Source: Isoetes taiwanensis (taxonomy: Eukaryota; Streptophyta; Lycopodiopsida; Isoetales; Isoetaceae). Taken from it: DNA of 64,000 nt. The position numbers were made by a program, and so were the translations under genes. Shown piece after piece: positions 11,901 through 21,410 of the stretch (the stretch's first letter is position 1; the number at the start of each line of letters is the position of its first letter). The stretch is taken from NCBI GenBank assembly GCA_021234155.1, contig JAJEKV010000063.1, positions 1,026,947 to 1,090,946 on the forward strand. Reading direction: 5' to 3'. The notes below the pieces were generated by a model. That model was given only the letters and a program-made list of their open reading frames with translations, was not told where the DNA came from and ran no database searches.

Positions 11901-13904
11901 GTCTGCCTCCTTAATTACTCGGGTCTCTTCCCTTTATGCTTTCACATCTTAATCCTCAATTCAACATACTCCCAAATGAATACAATTTTGTCCCTCATAA
12001 CTGACCCATCCTTGTCAAACACAATTGCTTAGCCTTCCAATCCAAGATGATGCCTCTCCAAACTTCAAAGCTAGCTTCATATAAGTAATTTAAGCTAAAG
12101 GAAAGATACATACTAGATAGCTCCAATGCACGACCCTTCTACCATTCAATTTAACATACCGCCGAGTCTAGAACTAACTCAAATATTATAAGTATACTCT
12201 ATGCATCATAAAGAGGAACATACATATCCAATTCAATATAAGAGTTAATGCAACTTTTCATAAAGAAGGTACGTGCCATAGAAAAAAAACCCACCATTCC
12301 AAAGAGATACTCAGGTCGAACTAGATATGTAATCTCTCGAGACTTCTTGGGTGGCCAAATCCAAAAAGTAACAAGCAAAATACATAATCAAGTCCCCTAG
12401 TCTGGGTATCTTATAGCTAGGTAACATACTTAAGTTGATACAAGGGATCCCATAAGAATTATAGCCCATGGTACAGAGAATTCCCCTACGAGTTCATCCA
12501 ATGACAAAAGTATCCTAGGCTATATACTTGACCTCTATATTTAGCCTACTTCCATACATATTACCCCATCACACTGGTTAGTCTTTCAACAAGATTTTAT
12601 AGGCACCAATTGCCGTTAATTTCAATGAAGCTCTTACTTCATGTATTTCGTTCACAACTTCAATCCGCTGACGATATCCTTAATCAAGTAATGCAATCAC
12701 CATGTATCCATTAATCTACAATCACTTCTAGCATGCCAAATAATTACGATACATGGAAGCACCATTACTAGATGTGCTTACAACTCTTCTATTACATTCT
12801 AAGATTTTTAAAAAATGGCACTTCCCCATGTCTATAGATTCCCCTCTGCCTTTATCTCATGTCTGAGCTTTTCCTGACACCTCTTTTGTTCAACTTCATA
12901 GTTTACCTACTACCACGATTAAATATGTTATTCCTCTATTCATCTTCTTCGTCTTCATTATCCATAAGATGGATAACATTGTTCAATCTTGGCCAATCAA
13001 TTCTTCAATCTGCCATAATTTAGGTGGATATCATTCTCTAAATATAAATGCTTAACCTGACTACTTTGTTCCATTAAGTGCTTTCTTATACTCCAAGAAT
13101 TTTCTTTCAAGACCAAGAACTTTTTCAATGCTATCACCGACTAGGCCAACAACTTTATAGACCTCAAGTAGAACCATGATGTAATCATGACATTTCCTTC
13201 TATGTCACACATCTGCTATTTACACATGAGCTTCAATCCGACTATCATGTCAATCTTATTTTACAACTATATCTAAGTATTCTCAAAATTTGTCTTACAA
13301 CCACCGTGTTGTAATCTTATCCAACCATAGCCTGAATGCTATCAACTTAGCAATCTATTGTTATTTTACCACTGGATATCAATATATGGATGCTGCCTGG
13401 TTTTCTCAATTTTAGCTTCAAAAGGATGCACCTAACATCACATCAAGAATCTTATTCATCTGATATGGTGAGATGAACCTTCCCTGAATATCATAGGCAT
13501 TATATATCATGCACTGCTTATTCCAAATTTTCTTGCCACCAGAGTATACTACTACGAGATCACATCTACACTATAAGGAGTGGTTACCAAAGTGAGTCGC
13601 AATACCTGTAACTTAGTCTCCCTCAAGCATCACTTCCATGCTATGCACACATTGGCAACCCTAAATCAAAGTTAGCCCCTTGATGATGTACATTTTTCTA
13701 GCTTATCTGCTTTGCAGGATAGAAAATCAACCAAGGTTATAGAAATACCATGTAATCAATTTCACATACCTTCATAAAACAAATTTGTCACGCCTCCTCT
13801 GAGGCCGTCATCTCCACATATATTCAATTGAATACTATTAGCATAATCCAACAACCTCAACTTGAATCTAAAATTCGCTATCATACATCCAAGGATCCAA
13901 CTAT

Positions 13905-13916
13905 GCTCTGATACCA
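13905..13916 (-). promoter_or_regulatory. tRNA-Met primer-binding site
   Basis: The minus strand reads TGGTATCAGAGC, the standard plant LTR-element primer site matching the 3' end of methionine tRNA, two bases inside the 5' LTR (13,919-15,522). It fixes the element's orientation. Confidence 0.9.
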
Positions 13917-13918
13917 AC

Positions 13919-15522
13919 TGTGACGGGCCTGGCCAGTTAACCTTTATGGTAACTGGAGATCCCATCAATCTCGACCATTGGATCTACTTAAGCTTAAAAA
14001 CTTAAGAAATTAGCTCATGCATCCGCAACAATAACACTTAGGTAAAGAATTTAATCTTTATATCAATATTCCAAGGTCCCAAAAACTATTCCCCCATAAC
14101 CAATAATAATCTTATCATGCTACATCCATTAACTTAGCAATTATAGTTTCAACCCAGTTCTAGTAATAATCAACAAGTTTGTTTATTTGTTAGTTACACT
14201 CCAGAGCCTCTTGCACATCTGCTTACACCATCAACAATGGGGTTAGTCACACGGACTAAGTGGGGATCGGGGATCTAGGATGTCTAGCATCAACAATACA
14301 AAGCATTAACCTAGAACAACAGCCTAACCTTACCGTAGCCTCGCCCCTGCAATCCAAGTATCTAGTCCAACAAGCATGACCAATGCAACTTAATTCCAAC
14401 AAAGAAGACCACATATATAATAACCAAGCAATCATAGCATCAACATTGCAACCAATATTCCTCTGGGTCTGAGCAAGGTCAACTCGGCTGATCAGGCCAG
14501 TGACATAGAGGCGGGGTAACCACGTGTGTACACACCCATCCACGCCAAAGTCCGGCGATTGAGGGACCACTTAATCGTACGTGCATGGCGTTGTACCATA
14601 CGGTACCAACGCCCGATGTTCAAATAATACTATTTACATAGCAGCGTCAATAATAACGCGCAATAAGACCATCGCACCTCCTGCCCCGTAGGTCTATATC
14701 AAAGAATTATACTACACATAGATCACAATACTATGAATTCCACCAAATATCAGCTAGGCACATTTCCATATCAAATTTACCTTAGAAATTCCATAATTTA
14801 CACCTCATGCAACAAAGGAAATCCAGGTTATATCAGCTCATATAAACATTACTATCTCTACCATGCAACATGCAATGCCCTGCTTAAGCAAAATACAACC
14901 TTCACTAATATCTTATTACTTTTAACTAGATCAACTTCCTTCAAATTACTACTTATAACCTTAATGACGAAGGCTTCCATAACCCTGCTAACTAGTTTAA
15001 ATTCCTGCACCCATTCCCAGCTAGTAATACCCCTAGCATATATTTTCCCTTTACTAATTTAGTTATTTCCAAAGGGTTTGGATATACAACTAGCTACCTT
15101 GTTAACTACACATCCCCTAATCATAAACACTAGAAAACCCCAGGTGTAAGGCTTGATCCCTCACTTTGGAAATCCCGCTTTGCTTTTCGCACTCCCAAGA
15201 ACGCTCCCGGATCTCTCAAGACGCAACTCGCTCCTTCAGCAATCCATCTGCAATCTATCTCCTTCCGAATGCTTCACCATCACATAAAAGACTTCTTTCC
15301 CATAAAAAACTCCTTCCCAAGAAATCCAGAATAATATTGTTGCGCTTTATATAACTTAGCAATGCCCTTGCATGCATGCATGCACACACTGCATGCATGG
15401 ACACATTGCATGCATGTATTCCTAGCACATAATCATTTATTTTACCATTGAAAATGCACTCTTATATAATGGCAACGTTACTTACATCTTAATGTTGGTG
15501 CTAGGTTGCTAGGTCCGTTACA
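13919..15522 (-). repeat. 5' LTR of the LARD-like element
   Basis: Partner of 10,147-11,747, with the same TG...CA ends. It preserves CAG/CTG words that are altered in the other LTR (for example 'ctgatcaggccagtg' here against 'gtgatcgggccggtg' there). Confidence 0.92.
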
Positions 15523-15527
15523 GATAT

Positions 15528-15914
15528 CGAGGTCATATAGGATCATACATGATAGGAAAGCACCTTTAATCTATGGTCATTACAAGGAAGAAGCCATCCT
15601 CTATGCCAAGGGTGATGAAAGATGTAGGCATTAGTAATTATCTTAGGCATGATAGGACGCTTGTCTCTACGGCCACGATGGGAGAAGCATCCTCTTCCTA
15701 TGCCACAAGATAATGTTTGCATTCATTTAGTTAAAATTAAGAGGGGTGGTTCCCTTAAAACTATCATTACATTAAATCACGTATAATATTGGTCGTGGTC
15801 GGGCAATAGCTGGAGGTGGTCGCAGTAGATCTGCTTCTTCACAAGCTATATCAGAAGAAGATGATGAAATTCTTCTTCCATTTGCAGATTCTACTCCTCT
15901 TCAGCACAACGAAT
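15528..15914. other. Flank of the LTR insertion; no gene seen
   Basis: Continues the sequence interrupted at 10,141. Contains 'catgataggaaagcacc' and 'catgataggacgcttg' repeats and no recognisable protein. It ends where the minus-strand acidic protein gene terminates. Confidence 0.4.
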
Positions 15915-16868
15915 CTATAGCCTCTCATATTCTTCTTTAAGCTCTATAGCATTACCAGTATAAGATGACACTTCAAACATTTCCTTGTCGAGATCCTCTA
16001 CAAAGTCTGTGCCTAGTTGTACCAATTCAGCCAAGGTACTGATAACTTCGTCTTCTCTAGCACATATACGTAGCAGAGACGGGTTCCTGAGTATATCATT
16101 TAGCGATAAATATTCTTTTCCTTCCGCCAAAATTAGCGTTATGTCAGATAACCTCTCTTCATCCTCGTCCTCTTCAAAATCTTCCTCGTGATCATCTTCC
16201 TTGTCTGGTTCACACAAGGCCAATCCGTTCAAGTCAATTTTTCTAGATTCTTGCTCTTCTTCCTATAGATCTATTACCATTTCTATCTCATCGTTTTCAT
16301 CATCATGCATGACTGACCCACCTTGGCTTAATGATTTCATTGTTTCCATTTTCTCATTGGCTTGACCGAGCAAAATGCAATAACTAGCAAATGAAAACGG
16401 AAAAGAGATATACGTTACCTTCTTAAGTACAAGCACGCAGCACGACGAAGCTCGCTGCGTCTCATTCTTGAAGAAAGTCTTCGATCCTTGCAAATGGGAA
16501 GCCGCTTCCTCTAAAGCTGGTTTTGGAATCCACACCCCAGGAACATCTGCAAAGCACGTCCACTGAGCTAATGCACTCCGGCTAAAACCTAAAACAACAT
16601 CGCAATAGCATGTGAGCTTGTCACTGTTTCCCATGATGTCGATTTCCTTACAATAAAAAGGATAAATCTCAGTCGACGTAACTTCCTCGTTGGCATATGG
16701 GGCAGATGCATACCATTCTAAAAACTTGACATAACAATCCATGGCGAAGTAGACGCAGAACGCAAAAAAGTTATGGAGGAGCGATAAGACGCTATAACTA
16801 CAGAACTGAAGAGCTGTTGTCCATTCAGAAAGGATACATAGAGCCGTTGTGGAGATTCGTCCGTACAT
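15915..16868 (-). CDS. Uncharacterised protein with acidic stretch
   Basis: Family not recognised. The frame runs from the ATG at 16,868 to a stop at 15,915, about 317 codons, broken by one in-frame TAG at 16,263-16,265 that would be Gln if the codon were CAG. The N-terminal half is rich in aromatic residues and cysteine (LEWYASAPYANEEV; DKLTCYCDVVLGFS). The C-terminal half has an acidic run (EDDHEEDFEEDEDEER) followed by Leu-rich sequence (LSDITLILAEGKEYLSLNDI). A GT-AG intron is possible near 16,360-16,415 (AAG|GTAACG, TTTGCTAG). Acidic runs of this kind occur in histone-binding proteins and the next gene upstream is a histone H3 variant, but a functional link is only inference. A start about 120 bp further in is also possible. 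Confidence 0.5.
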
Positions 16869-16902
16869 TTAAGGGTTACGGTTAGGGTTGGGATGAGGGA
16901 TT

Positions 16903-16971
16903 GGATCACACGATGCGAAAACTAGTCTGTGCAAAAAAGGAGCACAATGCTTGGTGCGCGTCGTGTGCTCC
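16903..16971. repeat. Short inverted repeat, copy 1
   Basis: Arms GGATCACACGATGCGAA and GCGCGTCGTGTGCTCC flank a centre of about 35 bp. A closely related structure occurs at 19,169-19,235. This copy lies just upstream of the acidic-protein start. Possibly a very small foldback element; no target duplication was seen. Confidence 0.65.
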
Positions 16972-16987
16972 CGACGTACCCTAACCT

Positions 16988-17174
16988 AAAAATAAAAATA
17001 AAAATAAAAATAAAAATAAAAATAAAAATAAAAATAAAAATAAAAATAAAAATAAAAATAAAAATAAAAATAAAAATAAAAATAAAAATAAAAATAAAAA
17101 TAAAAATAAAAATAAAAATAAAAATAAAAATAAAAATAAAAATAAAAATAAAAATAAAAATAAAAATAAAAATA
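16988..17174. repeat. (AAAAAT)n hexanucleotide microsatellite
   Basis: About 31 uninterrupted copies of AAAAAT. Long frames of alternating Ile/Lys or Phe/Leu across it are artefacts. It sits between the H3-like gene and the acidic-protein gene. Confidence 0.97.
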
Positions 17175-17276
17175 CATACACAGAACGTGAAGCTAACCTT
17201 CTAAGAAAGAAATCGACTAAGAAAACAAATTATATTTGTAAGGAATATTAATATATCAATAAAACACACAGGCACT

Positions 17277-18131
17277 TTACATTAGTCGTAAAGTGCCCCT
17301 AGGATCTGGCAGATCTTTCTTCTTGTTGTATGCAGATTCAAAATTACGACTATAATACTCAGGATTCCTTATGCGTAAGACCAGACACATGTCCTTCGGC
17401 ATGACAGTCACCCACTTAGCATATATGGCTGCAAGTTGAGAGTCCTCGAACAGACCAACACCAACTACTTCCGCTGCCATTTGAAGAGCATTCAAGGCAG
17501 TTGCTTGAATCCTGTAAGTGGTGTTATATATAGCACCACATTCTTGTAACACCTCTTTCACAAACCTAGAGATGTGGAATAATCAGGTCAGTGCTCTTCT
17601 GGTACTTCCTTATCTCGCGTAGTGCTTTAATGCCAGGCTTCGTCTTCCGTTTCCTTCTTCCTTGCTCTGCTGGCTGCTCTGCGCCTGCACCTTGGCCACT
17701 ACCCTCATCCACCTCATTTCCAGGCTGTTGCTCGGCCGCCTCTTCCGATCATCTCCTCACATTTTTGGTCGTCTTCCCCTTTCTTGGATGAGCTTTCCTC
17801 CTTTGATTAGAAGCTTCTGATGCATTCACAGGAGGAACAGGAAGAGATGCCTGCCCAATAATCAGTCCGGCGTCATATTCTACTCGCCGGTCTGTCACAT
17901 TTTCATCTTCTATCTCCGAACCAGAATGCACCTCCCTATTTACTCTAGAGCTGCTTCCCCAACGTCTAACATGCAGAGTTCTTTTTCTGGCCTTCTGTTA
18001 GGCATAGTTGGAGTCGAAGGAGAAGAATCTCTATCAGAGACTTCAGAAGTGGGTGAAGGACGTGGAGTAACGTAATCCCCTGGCCTTACACCACCTAGAT
18101 GAATCCTTGCAGTTTGCTTAGTTCTAGCCAT
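17277..18131 (-). CDS. Divergent histone H3 variant (centromeric-H3-like), frame interrupted
   Basis: Histone H3 forms the nucleosome core with H4. The frame opens at 18,131 with MARTKQTAR, the canonical H3 tail start, then diverges (IHLGGVRPGDY). A long Ser/Pro- and Glu-rich tail follows, with basic patches (KARKRT, RRKAHPRKGKTTK). Near 17,640-17,590 the helix-N signature appears (KPGIKALREIRKYQKSTDLI), then the histone fold: ALNALQMAAEVV, GLFEDSQLAAIYAKWVTV, MPKD. The tail is about 145 residues against roughly 37 in canonical H3. Loop 1 is about four residues longer than in H3, and the Pro in LIIP and long variable tail recall plant CENH3. After RIRN there is an unusual extension of about 25 residues. 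Breaks: a one-base shift near 17,990, one TGA (17,749-17,751; CGA before C-to-T) and a shift near 17,570. It is unclear whether these are errors, introns or decay. Confidence 0.82.
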
Positions 18132-18308
18132 GGCTTCTCACCGGATGACGTTTTATACTATGGGCGCTGACAAAAAATAGACAATTGGCAAGAGATAAAT
18201 GGTAAAAAAATGGACGTTAAATGTAAAATACACTTGTAACTTTTTTAAATAATTGTACGGAACCCTATAATTTTCACACAAACAAGAAAATAAACGAGAT
18301 TCAAATCA

Positions 18309-19520
18309 CTAAGTAATAGACAATTTCTTGTTGATCGCGAGCTCACTAAACTTTACATTACACTCTTGCCTATAGCCAACCCTAATGCCATCTATGAAAT
18401 AATGAAAATCGGACGCAATCTCCTCCGTCTCCATTAGCACTCTTAGTTCTGATAATGGCCATTCGACTTCCATTATAGCTGTATAAATGACTTCCTCCCC
18501 TCGCCATACTCGAATATCTAGCACATTGGAGTGTTTGTTATGGTCCTCAGACGGCTCCCAATAAGATGTGTAATCTCTTTTTTTCTGTTTCCTTCGTTAG
18601 TTGACAATTAACATATAAATACTGTTTTGGAAGAAAGTATCTGAACTTAAAAGAGGACTTAACTATGCGGCACTCTGTAAGTTGACCAGATGATTCGTGG
18701 AATCGAACGTCCCACAAGGGACCAAAAAATAGGCCATCCACAAAATCAGCAGGGGCTTTTCAAACTTCCTGGGCCATCTGGAATATGTTAGCAAAGACCT
18801 CAAATGGTGTAAAGATTTTGAAACTCATTCTCAAACCTCTGTTTTCAGACATCCTCGTTTGTACCTCGTCAGCGAGCCATTTCTTCATTGCAATTACATT
18901 GTTCTCATTAGCCTGTGGCTTATACAGTTTACTTAAAGGGGGCAATTCAGCCGGCCTCAAGCTAGGTCTCTTAGCCTTTACGGTGTAATCATGCCCGTAA
19001 AACCAGATGCCTATACCTCGCAATGCCACAGTATCCATACCTAAGAAAAGGATATGCCCAATGTCTATGTGGTAGACGACAAGGATACTAGTAAGGCTTT
19101 CGGCCGGAACCACATCCTCGACGTCTGATAAATATAAACCTGCAATGAAATAAATGAAAAGATAAGGAGATCACACGATGCGAAATTGGTCGTACCCACT
19201 TAAATAGATGACAATCAGCTTCGCGTCGTGTGATCCACTTAAGGTGGTTACCATTTGAGTTGAAAAACTGTTTTTGGTGGAAATTAGCTCTTTTGCCATA
19301 GCAGAAGAGGTGTATGCATGTCGTATTGTCATATTTTCCACTTTCTGGCTGCTAGAATTCAACTTGAACACTTTTATCCTCCCTATCCAATGGGTCCGCA
19401 CGTCTGCTCGCCGTTGTCGCTTAAATCTATGCTTGCCCCTCGTTGATGGCAGCATACTCACCCACGAATCTATGAAGACAAAACCTTCCACTTCTTCACC
19501 TTGAGAGTTCTGTACAGGAT
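18309..19520 (-). CDS. Uncharacterised two-exon protein gene upstream of the H3 variant
   Basis: Family not recognised. Exon 1 (about 19,520-19,236, minus) reads EEVEGFVFIDSWVSMLPSTR, then basic sequence (GKHRFKRQRRADV) and NMTIRHAYTSSAMAKELI. An acceptor TTTCATTGCAG precedes exon 2 at 19,140, which opens GLYLSDVEDVVPAESL and continues through GIGIWFYGHDYTVKAKR, ANIFQMAQEV and DGLFFGPLWDVRFHESS. One TGA at 18,760-18,762 (consistent with a CGA codon) and one frame change near 18,560 interrupt it. After that it reads NVLDIRVWRGEEVIY, EWPLSELRVL and FHYFIDGIRVGYRQE, ending at 18,309. The last 70 residues could be a ubiquitin-like or PB1-like fold, a guess from pattern only. Exon 1 may begin further upstream. 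A short inverted repeat (19,169-19,235) lies in or just after exon 1. Confidence 0.5.
19169..19235. repeat. Short inverted repeat, copy 2
   Basis: Arms GATCACACGATGCGAAA and TTCGCGTCGTGTGATC flank about 34 bp. Same family as 16,903-16,971. Read through on the minus strand it supplies the apparent C-terminus of exon 1 of the neighbouring gene, suggesting insertion into or beside it. Confidence 0.65.
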
Positions 19521-19771
19521 CCTAGATGAAGAGTGAGTGAAGGCGAAGAGGATGCACGAAGAGGCACACGAGTGAACAGTAGAGAAGTCTGGCGCCAAAA
19601 TTTGACACGGGAGTTCCTGCATCTGACAGTAGGCGGATAAAGTAGCCATTATTTTGGCCGGCATATGATTCCCGAAAACTACGGGCCATTAATGTTGCTG
19701 CAATGTATGCCGGGACATCCCCTATGAAAATTCGCCATGTGGATGTCAAGTAAGCCTTCTCATTCTTTTAC

Positions 19772-20354
19772 TTGCCAACTAATACTGACTTTAGTAAAAA
19801 GCGGGCAAACATGATTGGCCGTGGCAAATATGATTGGCTTAAGGCTCTTCTTCTCAGATATGGCATCCATTCTTTTGAATCTATTAACGCTATAGGCAGA
19901 TGGTTCTTCTTTATCATGTCCAAAGATGTTGGAAACATGGACAAACTAGTGCGTAGAAGTGTGGACACACTAGGTGATACCCTATCTTTTCCCAAAATTA
20001 CTATCCCGGCATTTTTGTCAATGTCCCTCTACGAGTTCGTCCCCATGCTGGTTTCAGATCCTTGATCTACCCCCTGATCTCCTTGTTCTAAAGTTCCTTG
20101 TATCAATTTCCAATGCTTTGGGCATTCATATTGCCCATACCGTTACTAGAGGCGCTCAAATTTGTGTGGGCTTACCTGTAGATAAAGAGTTAAGACTCTC
20201 CAAGATCATAGTCAGGTGCAGTAAATTTTACTCTTGTTTCAAACTTCAGCTTCTCAATGCATTTGACTTGCATCGTTGGTTCCCTCTGTTAAGCTGCACG
20301 TATCTCTTAACTCTTCGACCCCGTCAACTGCAACGTCTCGTGTTTTTCTGCTAA
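19772..20354 (+). pseudogene. Retroelement ORF1 relic (DUF4283-like)
   Basis: Two overlapping plus frames together read ...SFESINAIGRWFFFIMSKDV..., ...MSLYEFVPMLVSDP..., LPPDLLVLKFLVSISNALG and RGAQICVGLPVDKELRLSKI. This order and the ICV.xx.D pattern resemble the DUF4283 domain of plant LINE ORF1 and related proteins. A frame change near 20,060 and a terminal stop show decay. A second relic of the same type lies at 61,107-61,440 on the minus strand. No zinc knuckle is visible. Confidence 0.45.
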
Positions 20355-21410
20355 ACATTCTTTGTTGCATCCCCTTGAACTATCTCTCTCCAGTCCCATC
20401 TAACAAACCGGTGATCTGAACCTTGAAAATCTCTTATATTTCTCTCCAGTCCCCATCTAAGAAATAGTTGTTCTGAATTGTGAAAGATTTAGGCGAGTTT
20501 TATAGGATAGGACAAAAAAGAGCAAAAAGATTGGCTTTCCATTTGATTTTGGCTAGAAAAATTTGCCTTATATCTTTGACAAATGCGTTTTTTCTTGCTA
20601 ACATTTTCACATATATTTCAATGGAGGTGTAGCAACGGTCTTTTGCATCACGTAAACCAAGAGTTTGCCACTGTGTTTGCTATTAACAAAAGTTGAGATC
20701 AATGAGTTGCCATGCAGAAATAGACTTCATTACCTAAAGAAATAGCATTTACATGTTAGAGGTTGTTGGTAGTGCAACTTGACCAGAAATAGTTCATAGA
20801 CTGCGTTCCATCAGTTTCAAACCTACTATGACCCACCCAGCTTTTGGCACCAAATGCTTTGTTATTCATCAAAATTATGTCAGATTTGGAATGAAGGAAA
20901 CGTTTGTGAATCCTGACACAATCCTTTTTCATGTCGGAGTTTAAAACCAAGCAAATGAATCTCCACACGGAGTGCGACTTTTTATATTATGGTTGGATTT
21001 CCATGTTTAAGTGTCCTTGATAAGGTGCCATGTGTTAATAAGGTGCATATCAAAAGGACGAGACATATTCTGTATAGCTACCGTTCTTTTAAAAGAAACT
21101 GCTAGATAAGTAGCCAAAAAAATAAAAAAACAAACTTACGTTTTGTTAACCATATAATTATAATAGTCTCACAACTTGTTTATATCAGAATGAATTGACG
21201 GCTCATGAGTTTTCGTCTTATTTCACAACAAGAAGTGACTACTTGGATGGTCTGGTTTCTGTCTCAACAGGCTGCTATGGCTGCCTCAAAAAATTTTCAA
21301 ACAGCTTGTGTCACAAATTAATTTTCCATGGCTTTTAGGTTCTTTCTAAAATGGAAGAACTTACTTGACAGACCATAAATACTTGAAAACATACACATGC
21401 TACACAGTAG
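20355..21410. other. No gene seen
   Basis: Contains a near-duplicate 'atctctctccagtccccatctaa' motif at about 20,383-20,459 and AT-rich DNA. The minus frame at 20,756-20,968 (FGAKSWVGHSRFETDGT) has no recognised domain. The right end is the 3' flank of the PPR gene. Confidence 0.4.

Larger units (their letters stand above)
10142..15527 (-). mobile_element. Complete non-coding LTR retrotransposon (LARD-like)
   Basis: A full-length insertion bounded by a 5-bp target-site duplication GATAT (10,142-10,146 and 15,523-15,527). Two LTRs of about 1.60 kb flank a 2.17-kb internal region (11,748-13,918) in which no gag or pol domain was found on either strand. The primer-binding site lies next to the right LTR, so the element points to the minus strand. 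Long LTRs with a non-coding interior fit large retrotransposon derivatives mobilised in trans. LTR ends are TG...CA with short inverted termini (TGTGACGG / CCGTTACA on the plus strand). Confidence 0.9.

Noticed and set aside
16861-16985. Telomere-like words (AGGGTT, CCCTAA)
   Set aside because: Isolated single copies, not a tandem telomeric array.
16988-17174. Long frames of alternating Ile-Lys or Phe-Leu/Tyr on both strands
   Set aside because: Pure translation of the (AAAAAT)n microsatellite.
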